Part shown: one piece after another, positions 15,848 through 24,992 of the stretch
Position numbering within the stretch: the stretch's first letter is position 1
Layout of the letters: each line of letters opens with the position of its first letter
Assembly: GCA_964543195.1 (NCBI GenBank)
Contig: CAZIXF010000014.1
Location: 1-64,000 of the forward strand
Origin: JAGTVG01 sp964543195
Lineage (GTDB): Bacteria; Bacteroidota; Bacteroidia; Cytophagales; Cyclobacteriaceae
Length of the DNA stretch: 64,000 bases
Direction: 5' to 3'
Notes under the pieces: model-generated
The model's input: only the letters and a program-made list of their open reading frames with translations
Databases searched by the model: none
What the model was told of the DNA's origin: nothing
Program-made: the position numbers and the translations under genes

Positions 15848-17245
15848 ATGGAACTTGATGCTGAATTTCTTGCCAGGCTGCAGTTTGCATTTACTATTAT
15901 GTTCCATTATATTTTCCCTCCTTTTAATATCGGGCTGGGACTTTTACTGGTTATTTTTGAATCCACCTACCTGATTACCGGAAAGAAGATCTATGAGGTG
16001 ATCACCCGGTTCTGGATCAAGATATTTGCAGCCTGTTTTTCGGTGGGGGTGGCCTCGGGCATCGTGATGGAGTTTGAATTCGGGACCAACTGGGCTACTT
16101 ATTCCCGGTTTGTCGGCGATGTATTTGGTTCACCATTGGCGGCTGAAGGGATATTTGCGTTTTTCCTCGAATCGGGATTTCTGGCCATCCTTCTTTTTGG
16201 ATGGGGCCGTGTGAAGCCCTGGTTTCACCTGTTTTCCACCATCATGGTGGCCCTGGGGTCCATCATGTCCGGATTCTGGATCGTAGTGGCCAATTCCTGG
16301 CAGCATACGCCGGTGGCCTATGAAATTGTGGGTGAAGGTGCTATGATGCGGGCCGTGATCACTGATTTCTGGTCCATGGTATTCAATCCATCCTCCATGG
16401 TCAGGTTTACCCATACGATAATCGGGGCCTTTATTCAGGGTTCCTTTCTGGTCATGAGTGTGGGGGCCTTTTATTACCTTAAAGGAAAGTACCAGGAATT
16501 TGCGGTACGCTCATTTCTGGTGGCACTTGCCGTGGCCTTTGTGGCTTCCCTGGCCCAGTTATACACCGGTCACTGGCACAGCAATGTGGTGGCCGAACAC
16601 CAGCCTGCCAAACTGGCTGCCTACGAAGGGTTGTACGAGACTACTACGGAAGCTCCCTTATACCTTATTGGTTTTACCGATCCGGATAAACAGAGAACCT
16701 ATGGGATCCGTATCCCGGGCATGTTAAGTTATCTGATCTATGGTGATACTTCGGGAGAAGTGAAGGGGTTGAATGAATATCCGAGGCAGGACTGGCCTCC
16801 TGCGGGCATGGTGTTCCAGACCTATCATATCATGGTGGGGCTGGGCATGCTTTTCATTGCCCTGACCACTATCGGCATATTCCTGGTCTTCAGGGGCAGC
16901 CTTTTTGAAAAACGATGGTTGCTGTGGATCTTCGTGATCAGTGTGATCTTCCCGGTCATGGCCAATCAGCTGGGCTGGGTATCCGCTGAACGGGGGCGGC
17001 AGCCCTGGATCGTGCAGGACCTGCTACGGACAAGTGAGGGTCTTTCCAAGTCGGTGACGGCACCGGAAATACTGGCCTCCCTGATACTCTTTATTTTGGT
17101 ATACACACTTCTGTTTTTTGTTTGGTTATATGTGATCGACAAGGAGATCAGGCATGGACCGCATTATCCGGATGACATGCCCGAAGCAGGCTTTAACCTG
17201 AAATCCATGAGGTTGAGATTTCTGGACAAATTGAAAGGATCATGA
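15848..17245 (+). CDS. cydA: Cytochrome bd ubiquinol oxidase subunit I
   Basis: A 465-residue multi-helix subunit carrying hemes b558, b595 and d. ARLQFAFTIMFHYIFPPFNIG holds the N-terminal heme-ligand histidine; GRQPWIVQ near 385 is the conserved quinol-oxidase motif. The length indicates the short Q-loop form. The start at 15848 (MELDAEFLARLQF) is set by family alignment; a longer in-frame start overlaps the preceding small gene. It oxidises quinol and reduces O2 with high affinity, letting the cell use or remove low oxygen. It overlaps cydB by 4 bp (ATGA). Confidence 0.96.
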   Translation: MELDAEFLARLQFAFTIMFHYIFPPFNIGLGLLLVIFESTYLITGKKIYEVITRFWIKIFAACFSVGVASGIVMEFEFGTNWATYSRFVGDVFGSPLAAEGIFAFFLESGFLAILLFGWGRVKPWFHLFSTIMVALGSIMSGFWIVVANSWQHTPVAYEIVGEGAMMRAVITDFWSMVFNPSSMVRFTHTIIGAFIQGSFLVMSVGAFYYLKGKYQEFAVRSFLVALAVAFVASLAQLYTGHWHSNVVAEHQPAKLAAYEGLYETTTEAPLYLIGFTDPDKQRTYGIRIPGMLSYLIYGDTSGEVKGLNEYPRQDWPPAGMVFQTYHIMVGLGMLFIALTTIGIFLVFRGSLFEKRWLLWIFVISVIFPVMANQLGWVSAERGRQPWIVQDLLRTSEGLSKSVTAPEILASLILFILVYTLLFFVWLYVIDKEIRHGPHYPDDMPEAGFNLKSMRLRFLDKLKGS

Positions 17246-18321
17246 TCGATTATAATGTCATCTGGTATCTGTTAATTGGCATACTGCTTACAGGCTATGC
17301 CATTCTCGATGGTTTCGACCTGGGAGTGGGGGCGCTTCATCTTTTCAGTAAAGGGGATTATAACCGCCGGATATTGCTGAACTCCATCGGGCCGGTATGG
17401 GATGGGAATGAGGTCTGGCTGATCACCGCCGGTGGCGCCTTGTTCGCTGCATTTCCGAATGTCTATGCTACCGCTTTCTCCGGGTTTTACATGCCGTTTA
17501 TGCTTCTTCTGATCGCATTGATATTCAGGGCGGTTTCGATAGAGTTCCGGAGCAAGGAGCCGGGAAAAAAATGGCGCCGTACATGGGATATCAGTTTTTC
17601 AGTGGGATCCATACTTGCGGCTATTCTCTTTGGAATAACCATAGGGAATGTGATCATCGGCTTCCGTATCGGTGCCGATATGGAATACCAGGGCTCGTTA
17701 CTCGATCTTATCACTCCCTATACCCTGCTGACCGGGATATTCAACCTGTCGATGTTTGCGATGCATGGGGCGATCTATCTTTATATGAAAACGGAAGGAG
17801 ATCTGCAGAAGCAGGTGCGAGGCTGGGTCAAGAGGTCTTATATTGTATTCATCATGCTTTTTCTGGTAGTCACCGCCACTACCCTGGGCATGCGGCCGGA
17901 GATGATCGCTAATTTTTCCTTCGGTCAGATCAGTCTGCCGGGCAGGACTCACGTGATCATCCAGGAATATCAGACCTTTATTTCGGTTTTTGCCTGGTTT
18001 GTGGTGGCGCTGAATGTACTGTCGATCATTAATATATCGAGAACCCTGGTGCTGGATAAACCGTACCAGATGTTTGTTTCCTCGGCATGTACCATTGCGG
18101 CCCTGATCATGCTGTTTGCCCTGGGTATTTTCCCGAACATGATGGTTTCGAATCTTTCTCCCGAATTCAATCTTGACATTTACAATGCCTCATCTTCCGA
18201 CTATACCCTGAAAACCATGCTCACGTTTGCCTCATTCGGGATGCCTTTTGTGGTTTCCTATACCATCATCATTTACTGGACCTACAGGGGGAAGACCCGG
18301 ATCGATGAGAGCAGCTATTGA
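17242..18321 (+). CDS. cydB: Cytochrome bd ubiquinol oxidase subunit II
   Basis: A 359-residue subunit with the family N-terminus (WYLLIGILLTGYAILDGFDLG) and the segment IGPVWDGNEVWLITAGGALFAAFP. About nine membrane helices. It pairs with CydA, translationally coupled through the ATGA overlap. No cydCD-type exporter is visible downstream, where a heptamer mosaic array begins 8 bp after the stop. Confidence 0.96.
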   Translation: MIDYNVIWYLLIGILLTGYAILDGFDLGVGALHLFSKGDYNRRILLNSIGPVWDGNEVWLITAGGALFAAFPNVYATAFSGFYMPFMLLLIALIFRAVSIEFRSKEPGKKWRRTWDISFSVGSILAAILFGITIGNVIIGFRIGADMEYQGSLLDLITPYTLLTGIFNLSMFAMHGAIYLYMKTEGDLQKQVRGWVKRSYIVFIMLFLVVTATTLGMRPEMIANFSFGQISLPGRTHVIIQEYQTFISVFAWFVVALNVLSIINISRTLVLDKPYQMFVSSACTIAALIMLFALGIFPNMMVSNLSPEFNLDIYNASSSDYTLKTMLTFASFGMPFVVSYTIIIYWTYRGKTRIDESSY

Positions 18322-18328
18322 TGCTTCC

Positions 18329-18597
18329 GTTCATTGGTTTAGGGTTCAGGGTGTAGCTGTTAGGAGTTAGCAGTTAGCTGTTAGGAGTTAGCGGTTACCA
18401 CCCCTACACCTTACACCTTACACCTTACACCTTTCAACCCGGTCCCCGGTCCTCCGTCCCCGGTCCTACCTTTCACCTTTCACCTTTCACCATCCATCTT
18501 CCATCCTCAATCTTCCATCTTCCATCCTCAATCTTCAATCCTCAATCTTCCATCCTCCATCCTCCATCTTCCATCCTCCATCCTCCATCCTCACACC
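18329..18597. repeat. Heptamer-register mosaic array, copy 2 (inverted)
   Basis: Reading away from cydB: gttcattg, gtttag, ggttcag, ggtgtag, then ctgttag/gagttag/cagttag words (18357-18391), cggttac, a 12-bp cacccctacacc, ttacacc three times (18411-18431), ccggtcc words (18439-18466), tttcacc three times (18471-18491), then tccatcc/tcaatct/tccatct words in unbroken 7-bp register from 18500 to 18597. The last heptamer contains the stop codon of the aldo/keto reductase. It is the reverse complement, word order included, of the array at 41963-42138. Confidence 0.9.
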
Positions 18598-19583
18598 TCA
18601 AGCTTCAGGTCATCCAGCTTTTCATTTATTTCCCTGATCACACCGTCCTCCAGCCTCACATCTCCGGCCCCGGCGTTTTCCTTCACCTGCTCCGGATCTC
18701 TTGCGCCTACCAGCGCCGACAGAATAGCCGGTTGCTGAAGGGTCCAGTAGATCACCAACTGGGTAAGGCTGATGCCGGCCTCACCGGCCAGCGGTTTGAT
18801 CGAATCGAGGAAATGATTGATCCGGGAGAGATTGGGTTCCTTGAAATGAGGAGTGCTGGGCCGGTGATCGCCTTCTTTAAATTTATATCCGGGTGTGATC
18901 TTGCCGGTCAGCAAACCGCGCTGCAAGGGGCTGTAAGCCAGGATACCCTTGCCGGTTTCTTCACAATAAGGCATCACATCGGCTTCTATATCCCGCAATA
19001 CCATGCTGTAGGGTACCTGGTTGGTTTCAATAGTAACCACCTTATCGGCTCTTTTCATCTGTTCTACATCGTAATTGCAAACACCTGTAGCCCGTATCTT
19101 GCCCTGTTCCTTCAGTTTCAACACGGCTTCCATGGTATCTTCGATAGGGGTGGAAAGATCCGGCCAGTGGATCTGGTACAGATCGATATAATCGGTGTTG
19201 AGGCGCTGCAGGCTTTCTTCACATTCCCGGATCACATTTTCCGGCCCGGCATACTTATGCATGGCAATTTTTTCACCTTTTTCATTTCTGGTATTGAAGT
19301 GAAAGGTTCCTTTGTCCGTATCCCATCGCAGCCCGTATTTCGTCAGGACCTGCACCTTATCCCTTTTATTTTTGATTACCTGACCCACCAGCGATTCGCT
19401 TTTGCCGAAACCGTAGGCCGGTGCCGTATCAATGGTGGTCATGCCCAGACCGATGGCTGTCTCGATGGCTGCCTTCGCATCTTTCTCGTCCGATCCTCCC
19501 CACATCCAACCGCCGATTGCCCAGGCCCCGAAAGTTATTTCCGATATGCTTATTCCTGTATTTCCAATTTGCCGGTATTCCAT
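18591..19583 (-). CDS. Aldo/keto reductase
   Basis: A 330-residue NADPH-dependent aldo/keto reductase of the YghZ/Tas-like group. The catalytic tetrad is visible as D and Y in TIDTAPAYGFGKSES, K in QVLTKYG and H in YQIHWPD. The C-terminal half has the cofactor-binding ILSALVGARDPEQV. Substrate unknown. Its last two codons and stop lie inside the heptamer array, so the end of the protein may have been set by repeat growth. Confidence 0.93.
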   Translation of the reverse strand: MEYRQIGNTGISISEITFGAWAIGGWMWGGSDEKDAKAAIETAIGLGMTTIDTAPAYGFGKSESLVGQVIKNKRDKVQVLTKYGLRWDTDKGTFHFNTRNEKGEKIAMHKYAGPENVIRECEESLQRLNTDYIDLYQIHWPDLSTPIEDTMEAVLKLKEQGKIRATGVCNYDVEQMKRADKVVTIETNQVPYSMVLRDIEADVMPYCEETGKGILAYSPLQRGLLTGKITPGYKFKEGDHRPSTPHFKEPNLSRINHFLDSIKPLAGEAGISLTQLVIYWTLQQPAILSALVGARDPEQVKENAGAGDVRLEDGVIREINEKLDDLKLEV

Positions 19584-19595
19584 ATGTGAAACAAT

Positions 19596-21236
19596 TTATA
19601 GGTTTAAAAATTCAAGTCCCTGTTCAAAGACAATATCCACCGGGACATTGTTTTCCTTCAGCCTGTCCAGGTCCTTCTCCAGTGTATCTCCCATCGCCAC
19701 ATATTCATCCATAAACCGGTCCACCGCCTGGTAGTCCCCGTCACCCTGCATGACCAGTATTTCGCGGGAGAGATCCCTGACCGCTTCCTGCATATTTTCA
19801 AAATTCACCCGGTATTTACCGTCATCCGGGTCCCGGACAAAAGCATTTTTTTCTTTGAAGTAATTGAACCGGATCATATTGGCCTTACCATGAGCCGAGG
19901 AGGTCCCGAACCTGATCGACCGGAAGATGCCGGCAAGAAAGGTGATGTAATAATCCTCGAGAGCCCTGTCAATTTCACCTTTTTCAGAGAGCTTGTCGAT
20001 CATGTACAGACCGAGAATATCTGCTTTACTTTCTTCGATCGTGGATGCATGTTCCTGTAGCGCCTCCCGAACCGTGCCTTTCCCCGTGATCGTATTTTTT
20101 ATGCCCAGGCCATGCGCTACTTCATGGAACATGGTATTGGAAAAAAAGGCATCGAATGAAATTTTATCAACCTGACCGGGAGCAATGAGTTCCTGTGCGA
20201 TGGGGACCAGGATCTTGTCGAATTTGGCCCGCATGGCATTTTTCAGCTGAAGGCGCCGGGTACCTTTCTTTAATTGTACTTCTTCATCATTGGGAAGATT
20301 GATCGCAATGGTCTTGCTGCCTGCATTACAATCACCGGCATAATAGACTACATCGTAAGCATTCAATTGGGCATCGGAACCGGGTTTTTCCTGCTTGTAT
20401 TCGGCCGGAACAGGAAGAGCCTCCTGAAGCTCAGGCAGAAAAGCCGCATAACGGTCGAGGCGTTCACTCCAGGCTTTATCCTTGATCAGCACATAGGCTT
20501 CGTGGGCAGCCTTATACCCATATAACTGATCTTCGTACGTTTCAATGGGCCCTATGACCACATCGATGGTATTGGTGGTCATGTCCATCCAGGCCAGGTC
20601 GCTTTCCTGGTAGTTATCATCCCTGAAGGCTTCAGCCCGGAGTTCAAGGTATCTTTTCAGGCCGGGGTCTTCAGCGTATCCCGCCGCTTCTTCAAGGAGA
20701 CGGGACGCTTTCAGGATTTTTTCATTAAAATATTCATGGTAGTGAATGGCCTCCAGGTTACCCCTTTCGTCTCTCCGGATCATGGTGTATAAGCTCCTTT
20801 TATCCTCCGCCCCGCTGGCCTCAAATTCTTCTTTTGTCATATCAGCCGGATAAAAATTGGCACCTGCCGGTTTCGGACCCACGCCGTCAATAAAGGGTTC
20901 ATTGTTGTTCAACCTGTCCCACGGGCCATAGTTGATCCGGGCGAACTGTTTCAACTCAGGATCTTCCAGTTGATTGAGCAATGAATCACCCCGGCCAAAG
21001 GCTTCATGCCAGAAGATCTCATCCATGATATCTGCCGCCTCGATCAAAACAGGGATCATTTTCTTCTCCTGTCCGGATAGCACCGACAGGTCGGCCTGCA
21101 GGGTGAAAGGCACATACATGCCTTCAAAATAATATTGCTCTTCCTGACTTTTTGAATTTTTATCCTGGTTTTCCATTTTCCTTTCGCATCCTGAAAGTAT
21201 ATATACAAGAATGCTCAATGATATAATGTATTTCAT
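19596..21236 (-). CDS. M49-like metallopeptidase lipoprotein
   Basis: About 546 residues from MKYIISLSILVYILSGCE, a lipoprotein signal with lipobox LSGC; a longer Met start (21287) adds 17 residues ahead of the signal and is less likely. Zinc motif HEVAHGLG and downstream EESKAD resemble the dipeptidyl-peptidase III (M49) pair HExxGH...EExxxD, but here the first motif is the shorter HExxH form. The fold context (GPWDRL, NLPNDEEV, GTSSAHGKAN) also fits M49 homologues. It should act at the cell surface or in the periplasm. Peptidase activity is inferred. Confidence 0.85.
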   Translation of the reverse strand: MKYIISLSILVYILSGCERKMENQDKNSKSQEEQYYFEGMYVPFTLQADLSVLSGQEKKMIPVLIEAADIMDEIFWHEAFGRGDSLLNQLEDPELKQFARINYGPWDRLNNNEPFIDGVGPKPAGANFYPADMTKEEFEASGAEDKRSLYTMIRRDERGNLEAIHYHEYFNEKILKASRLLEEAAGYAEDPGLKRYLELRAEAFRDDNYQESDLAWMDMTTNTIDVVIGPIETYEDQLYGYKAAHEAYVLIKDKAWSERLDRYAAFLPELQEALPVPAEYKQEKPGSDAQLNAYDVVYYAGDCNAGSKTIAINLPNDEEVQLKKGTRRLQLKNAMRAKFDKILVPIAQELIAPGQVDKISFDAFFSNTMFHEVAHGLGIKNTITGKGTVREALQEHASTIEESKADILGLYMIDKLSEKGEIDRALEDYYITFLAGIFRSIRFGTSSAHGKANMIRFNYFKEKNAFVRDPDDGKYRVNFENMQEAVRDLSREILVMQGDGDYQAVDRFMDEYVAMGDTLEKDLDRLKENNVPVDIVFEQGLEFLNL

Positions 21237-21336
21237 AATTTGAAATTTTGAATGATCATTAGATCGGGTTCGATTGTTTTTCAACAAATATTTTCTGAAT
21301 TTTAATCAGGATATCCACTGAATGTAAACTTACTAA

Positions 21337-23598
21337 ATGTTGAGGCTCATCAATATATTTTTTATCACTTTTATGATTACCGGAATATCATTTGCGGGTG
21401 ATACCGACAGCCTTGAATTTGAGCTTCTTAAAACCAGCAACAAAAAACAGAAAGTAGACCTCCTCAACAAGCTGCTCGATGCCTATGATTATTCGGATTC
21501 AGTCAAATATCTGTCACGCGCCCACGAGGCAATCCATTTGTCCGGTGAGATCAAATATGAATTTGGGCTGGCGCTTTCGCATAAAAACCTGGGTGATTTT
21601 TATCAGCGCCAGTATAAAATAGACAGTGCACTCAATCATTATAATATGGCATTGTCGCTGTTCAGGAGCATGACCTATGATGAACTCACCGGAGAAACGC
21701 TATATAAGATCGGCACCCTGTTTTTTGCTACGTCCAATTATCAGGCCGCATTGAAATATACCAATGAATCCCTTGAAATATTCCAGATACTGGACAACAA
21801 GAAGAGGCTGGCATCGGTTCATTCTTTATTATGTGATATCAAATCCATCATGGGCTTTAAGGAATCGGCCATTGAAAACTGCAGGATATCCCTCGACCTC
21901 TATGAAACGCTGGAATTATCAGATGGAAAGGCCAGCCTGCTAAACTCCATAGGGAATATTTATCTGGACATCGGGCAGCACGAAAAAAGTGAACAATATT
22001 TTAACCAGGCTCTTTTTATCGCAAGATCGAAGAACGATCCCTACACTACGGCCACCTCTCTGAGTAATCTCGGGCATATGTATCTGGAAAAAGGGGCTTA
22101 TGAAGAGGCCATTCTGTATTTCAACCGTGCCATGGAGATCGATCACCAGCAGAAGGATATTGCAGGATTGGGATATTCCTATTATAATCTTGGAATGGCC
22201 CATATGAAGCTTGGGAATTATAATGAAGCCATGAACCAACTGGAACAGAGCCTTTCCTATGCCGGGCAATCGATCGACCTGGAATTGCAGGCCAAGGTAT
22301 ATTCCGAGATAGGGAATCTTCATTCGGAAATGGGCCAGTATCAGGATGCGATCGGCTTCCTGAAAAAAAGCATGGGCATTGCCCAGCGGATCGATTCCGA
22401 TCCGATATTACAGACCATTTACAATAACCTCGCCAAATATTATGATCGACTCGGTGACCAGGAAAATGCCCTGATCTATTTCAAATTGTATATGCTTCAC
22501 AGGCAAGAGATGTATGCCCATCAGTCTGCTTTGAAGATCGCAGAAGCGGAAGCGCTCTATGACCTGGAAAAAAAAGAACGGCAGATCCAGTTATTGAGAA
22601 GTGAAAACAGGATAAAAGACCTTGAGGCGGCAGAGAAAAACATGATGAATATCTGGCTTATCACCGGACTGGTATTTGTTTTCGGGTTTTCTGTTGTTAT
22701 TTACCGGCAATACCGGTTACAGAATAAGGCAAACAGGATCCTCCAGGAGCAGAAAGAGGCCATTAACAGGCAGAAAGGGGAGATCAGCTCCCAGCGGGAT
22801 GATATTGAAAAAACCAACCATATTCTTGCAGATAAAAACCGCCAGATCACCGACAGTATTGAATATGCGAGAAGAATTCAATTTTCCCTGTTGCCCGGGG
22901 CCGCCTTGCTGAAGGATCACTTCAGGGAATCTTTCATTTTATATATGCCCAGGGATATTGTCAGCGGTGATTTTTACTGGATGTCGAAAAAAACGGACCA
23001 TATCATTGTGGCGGTAGTCGATTGTACCGGACATGGTGTGCCGGGTGCATTCATGACCGTGCTTGCCAATTCCCTGCTCAACCAGATCTCGATGGATTAT
23101 AAAGATTGGGAGCATCCGGAAAAGATCCTGGACATGCTTGATAAAAAAATAGTCGAAAACCTGAACCAGCATGGGATCACCCTGTCGGCGTTTGAAGGAA
23201 TGGACATAGCGTTGTGTATAATTAACTACAAAACCAGGGAGCTGAATTTTGCCGGGGCCAAGATGCCCCTGTATCATGTAAGGGATGGCGATCTCGATCA
23301 GCTGAAAGGCGACCGTTTCTCTATTGGAGGGAACGATGTAAAAGAAAAAAAGTTCACCAATAAATCAATCAAACTCAGGGAAAATGATATGATCTATATG
23401 GCCACCGATGGTTTTCAGGATCAGTTTGGTGGGGAGAAAGGTAAAAAATTTATGAAACTGCATTTCCGGAATTTTCTTAAAACCCTTTCCGGCAAGCCGG
23501 CTGAAGAACAGCATGATCAACTCAGGTCCGTATTTAATGAATGGAAAGGGTATAACGTACAGACCGATGATGTGCTCGTGTTCGGGATCAGGATCTGA
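21337..23598 (+). CDS. TPR-SpoIIE serine phosphatase
   Basis: A 753-residue protein with a signal peptide (MLRLINIFFITFMITGISFA), about eight to nine TPR units (35-410; repeated YNLGMAHMKLGNYNEAM-type helices), one membrane helix (about 437-458), a coiled coil (465-515) and a SpoIIE/PP2C domain with VSGDFYWMSK, VVDCTGHGVPGAFMTVLAN and MATDGFQDQFGG metal motifs. The layout is of a periplasmic TPR sensor joined to a cytosolic phosphatase. This architecture is frequent in Bacteroidota. No STAS or HATPase partner is next to it; the module at 6-9 kb might be shared. Confidence 0.92.
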   Translation: MLRLINIFFITFMITGISFAGDTDSLEFELLKTSNKKQKVDLLNKLLDAYDYSDSVKYLSRAHEAIHLSGEIKYEFGLALSHKNLGDFYQRQYKIDSALNHYNMALSLFRSMTYDELTGETLYKIGTLFFATSNYQAALKYTNESLEIFQILDNKKRLASVHSLLCDIKSIMGFKESAIENCRISLDLYETLELSDGKASLLNSIGNIYLDIGQHEKSEQYFNQALFIARSKNDPYTTATSLSNLGHMYLEKGAYEEAILYFNRAMEIDHQQKDIAGLGYSYYNLGMAHMKLGNYNEAMNQLEQSLSYAGQSIDLELQAKVYSEIGNLHSEMGQYQDAIGFLKKSMGIAQRIDSDPILQTIYNNLAKYYDRLGDQENALIYFKLYMLHRQEMYAHQSALKIAEAEALYDLEKKERQIQLLRSENRIKDLEAAEKNMMNIWLITGLVFVFGFSVVIYRQYRLQNKANRILQEQKEAINRQKGEISSQRDDIEKTNHILADKNRQITDSIEYARRIQFSLLPGAALLKDHFRESFILYMPRDIVSGDFYWMSKKTDHIIVAVVDCTGHGVPGAFMTVLANSLLNQISMDYKDWEHPEKILDMLDKKIVENLNQHGITLSAFEGMDIALCIINYKTRELNFAGAKMPLYHVRDGDLDQLKGDRFSIGGNDVKEKKFTNKSIKLRENDMIYMATDGFQDQFGGEKGKKFMKLHFRNFLKTLSGKPAEEQHDQLRSVFNEWKGYNVQTDDVLVFGIRI

Positions 23599-23628
23599 TT
23601 TCAAAAAAAAATCGATATTTTCATAGTG

Positions 23629-24114
23629 ATGAACGGGAGAAAGGCATTAAACAGGACTATTGATGAAAAGCAGGTCTTTATCAAAATGATGAAGTACTGT
23701 ACCTACAGGGAAAGAGCCGAAAGTGAGGTGATGAAAAAACTGAGAAAATATGATCTTTCTTCTGATTCGGAGAACAGGATCGTAGAAAAGCTCTCGGAAG
23801 AGGGATTTGTAAATGATCTCCGGTTTGCCAGAATTTATGCCCTGAGTAAATTCCGCAACAACCATTGGGGCCGGTTCAAGATCCGTTTGGGATTGAAAGA
23901 GAAGGATATTAATACCCATTACATTGACGAGGCGCTGCGGGAAATTGATCCGGAAGAGTATAATGCCACCATTGAAAAACTGATCAGGTCGAAAAACCGA
24001 TCGATAAAAGATAACGATGATTTTATTAGAAAGAATAAAATAGCCAGGTATCTGGTGAGCAAGGGATTTGAGAATGAACTGGTTTGGGAAGGTATTCAAA
24101 ATGTATTAAAATAA
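23629..24114 (+). CDS. recX: RecX family regulator of RecA
   Basis: A 161-residue RecX-like protein with three-helix repeats: CTYRERAESEVMKKLRKY, the signature EEGFVNDLRFARIYALSKFRN and WGRFKIRLGLKEKDI. RecX binds RecA filaments and limits recombinase activity. recA is not nearby. The in-frame GTG at 23626 is an alternative start. The gene follows the phosphatase by 30 bp and may share its transcript. Confidence 0.92.
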   Translation: MNGRKALNRTIDEKQVFIKMMKYCTYRERAESEVMKKLRKYDLSSDSENRIVEKLSEEGFVNDLRFARIYALSKFRNNHWGRFKIRLGLKEKDINTHYIDEALREIDPEEYNATIEKLIRSKNRSIKDNDDFIRKNKIARYLVSKGFENELVWEGIQNVLK

Positions 24115-24492
24115 CCCTCTGCGTAAATTAATACCACCAAACAGTACATCTGCCCGCCCGTCTTTATAATTACAGCCACTAATTCACCGGTTTATGTTGA
24201 ATCCGGTTCCTGCTGAGAATTAACACGGACCGGAATATCCTGCGGATTCCGGGTATTAAATTCTATATAACTACCTGGTATTCAAATGTTTGATGTAAGG
24301 TATACAGTAGGCTCGAAGGCCCGGGGAATCACAAGCCAACCGGTGTAATTCCTCTGACATGGATTATTTAGCCTAGGCGGCTGATCATTCAATAAAGATA
24401 TTTTTTATGTAAAATACGGGTATTTGCGCCTGAATAATTAAATTGGTTCCTGAATATCACAGTATTTTTGTAATAACAGGCAACGGATAATA
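24115..24492. other. 378-bp non-coding gap with short hairpins
   Basis: No ORF of coding quality lies here. A perfect 7-bp inverted repeat (CCGGAAT 24230-24236, ATTCCGG 24246-24252, 9-nt loop) and an AGCC...GGCT hairpin containing the palindrome GCCTAGGC near 24372 are present. The middle (about 24290-24385) is more GC-rich than the flanks. I could not match it to tmRNA, SRP RNA, RNase P RNA, 6S RNA or a riboswitch I know. A promoter for the next gene lies at its right end. Confidence 0.4.
24463..24470 (+). promoter_or_regulatory. TAnnTTTG -7 element before the DinB-like gene
   Basis: TATTTTTG fits the Bacteroidota -7 consensus, 22 bp before the ATG at 24493. A TTG at 24443-24445 is 17 bp upstream, a little short of the usual 19-bp spacing. 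Confidence 0.5.
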
Positions 24493-24990
24493 ATGGAATT
24501 AAGGACAACTGCAAGTTCAGTGCTAACCCAGTTGACAGATGTGATTGAACAGATCAACGAAAAAGACTATAGCCGTAAAGTGGCTTCCTTGAATGCCTCC
24601 ATAGGCCAGCATATACGGCATATTGTAGAGTTTTACCTGTGTTTATTTGATGGCATCGAATCTGGAAAAGTCAATTATGATGAAAGAAAAAGGGATAAAA
24701 GAATAGAGGAAGATAAAGCCTTTACCCTGGAGGTGATTGACGGGCTGAAAAAAATGATAAATAAAAATAAGAACAACCCTGTCCTGTTGCTTGAGGTGAA
24801 ATATGGTGATATGGGGAATGAGAATATTCCCCTGAATACCAATTTTGAACGGGAACTGGCCTATAATATAGAACATACCATTCATCATCTGGCGATTATC
24901 AAAAACGCTTTTGGCGAAATATGTGAATATGTGGTATTGCCGGAAAATTTTGGTGTGGCCAGTTCTACCATTCGATACAGGAATCAGTGA
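24493..24990 (+). CDS. DinB-like four-helix protein
   Basis: A 165-residue DinB/YfiT-type helical bundle. Histidine pairs typical of the metal site occur in IGQHIRHIVEFY (about 37-48) and NIEHTIHHLAIIKNAFG (about 125-141). Members include thiol-dependent S-transferases and uncharacterised proteins; with BshC encoded at 50.9 kb, a bacillithiol-S-transferase role is possible but only inference. It ends 2 bp before the next gene, forming an operon with the TANGO2-like and ATP-grasp genes. Confidence 0.82.
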   Translation: MELRTTASSVLTQLTDVIEQINEKDYSRKVASLNASIGQHIRHIVEFYLCLFDGIESGKVNYDERKRDKRIEEDKAFTLEVIDGLKKMINKNKNNPVLLLEVKYGDMGNENIPLNTNFERELAYNIEHTIHHLAIIKNAFGEICEYVVLPENFGVASSTIRYRNQ

Positions 24991-24992
24991 TC

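Noticed and set aside
18329..18597. CRISPR array
   Set aside because: Units are 7 bp with no 20-40-bp spacers, and no cas genes are present.
24310..24385. tmRNA, SRP RNA or a cobalamin/TPP riboswitch in the gap after recX
   Set aside because: The conserved cores of these RNAs are missing.
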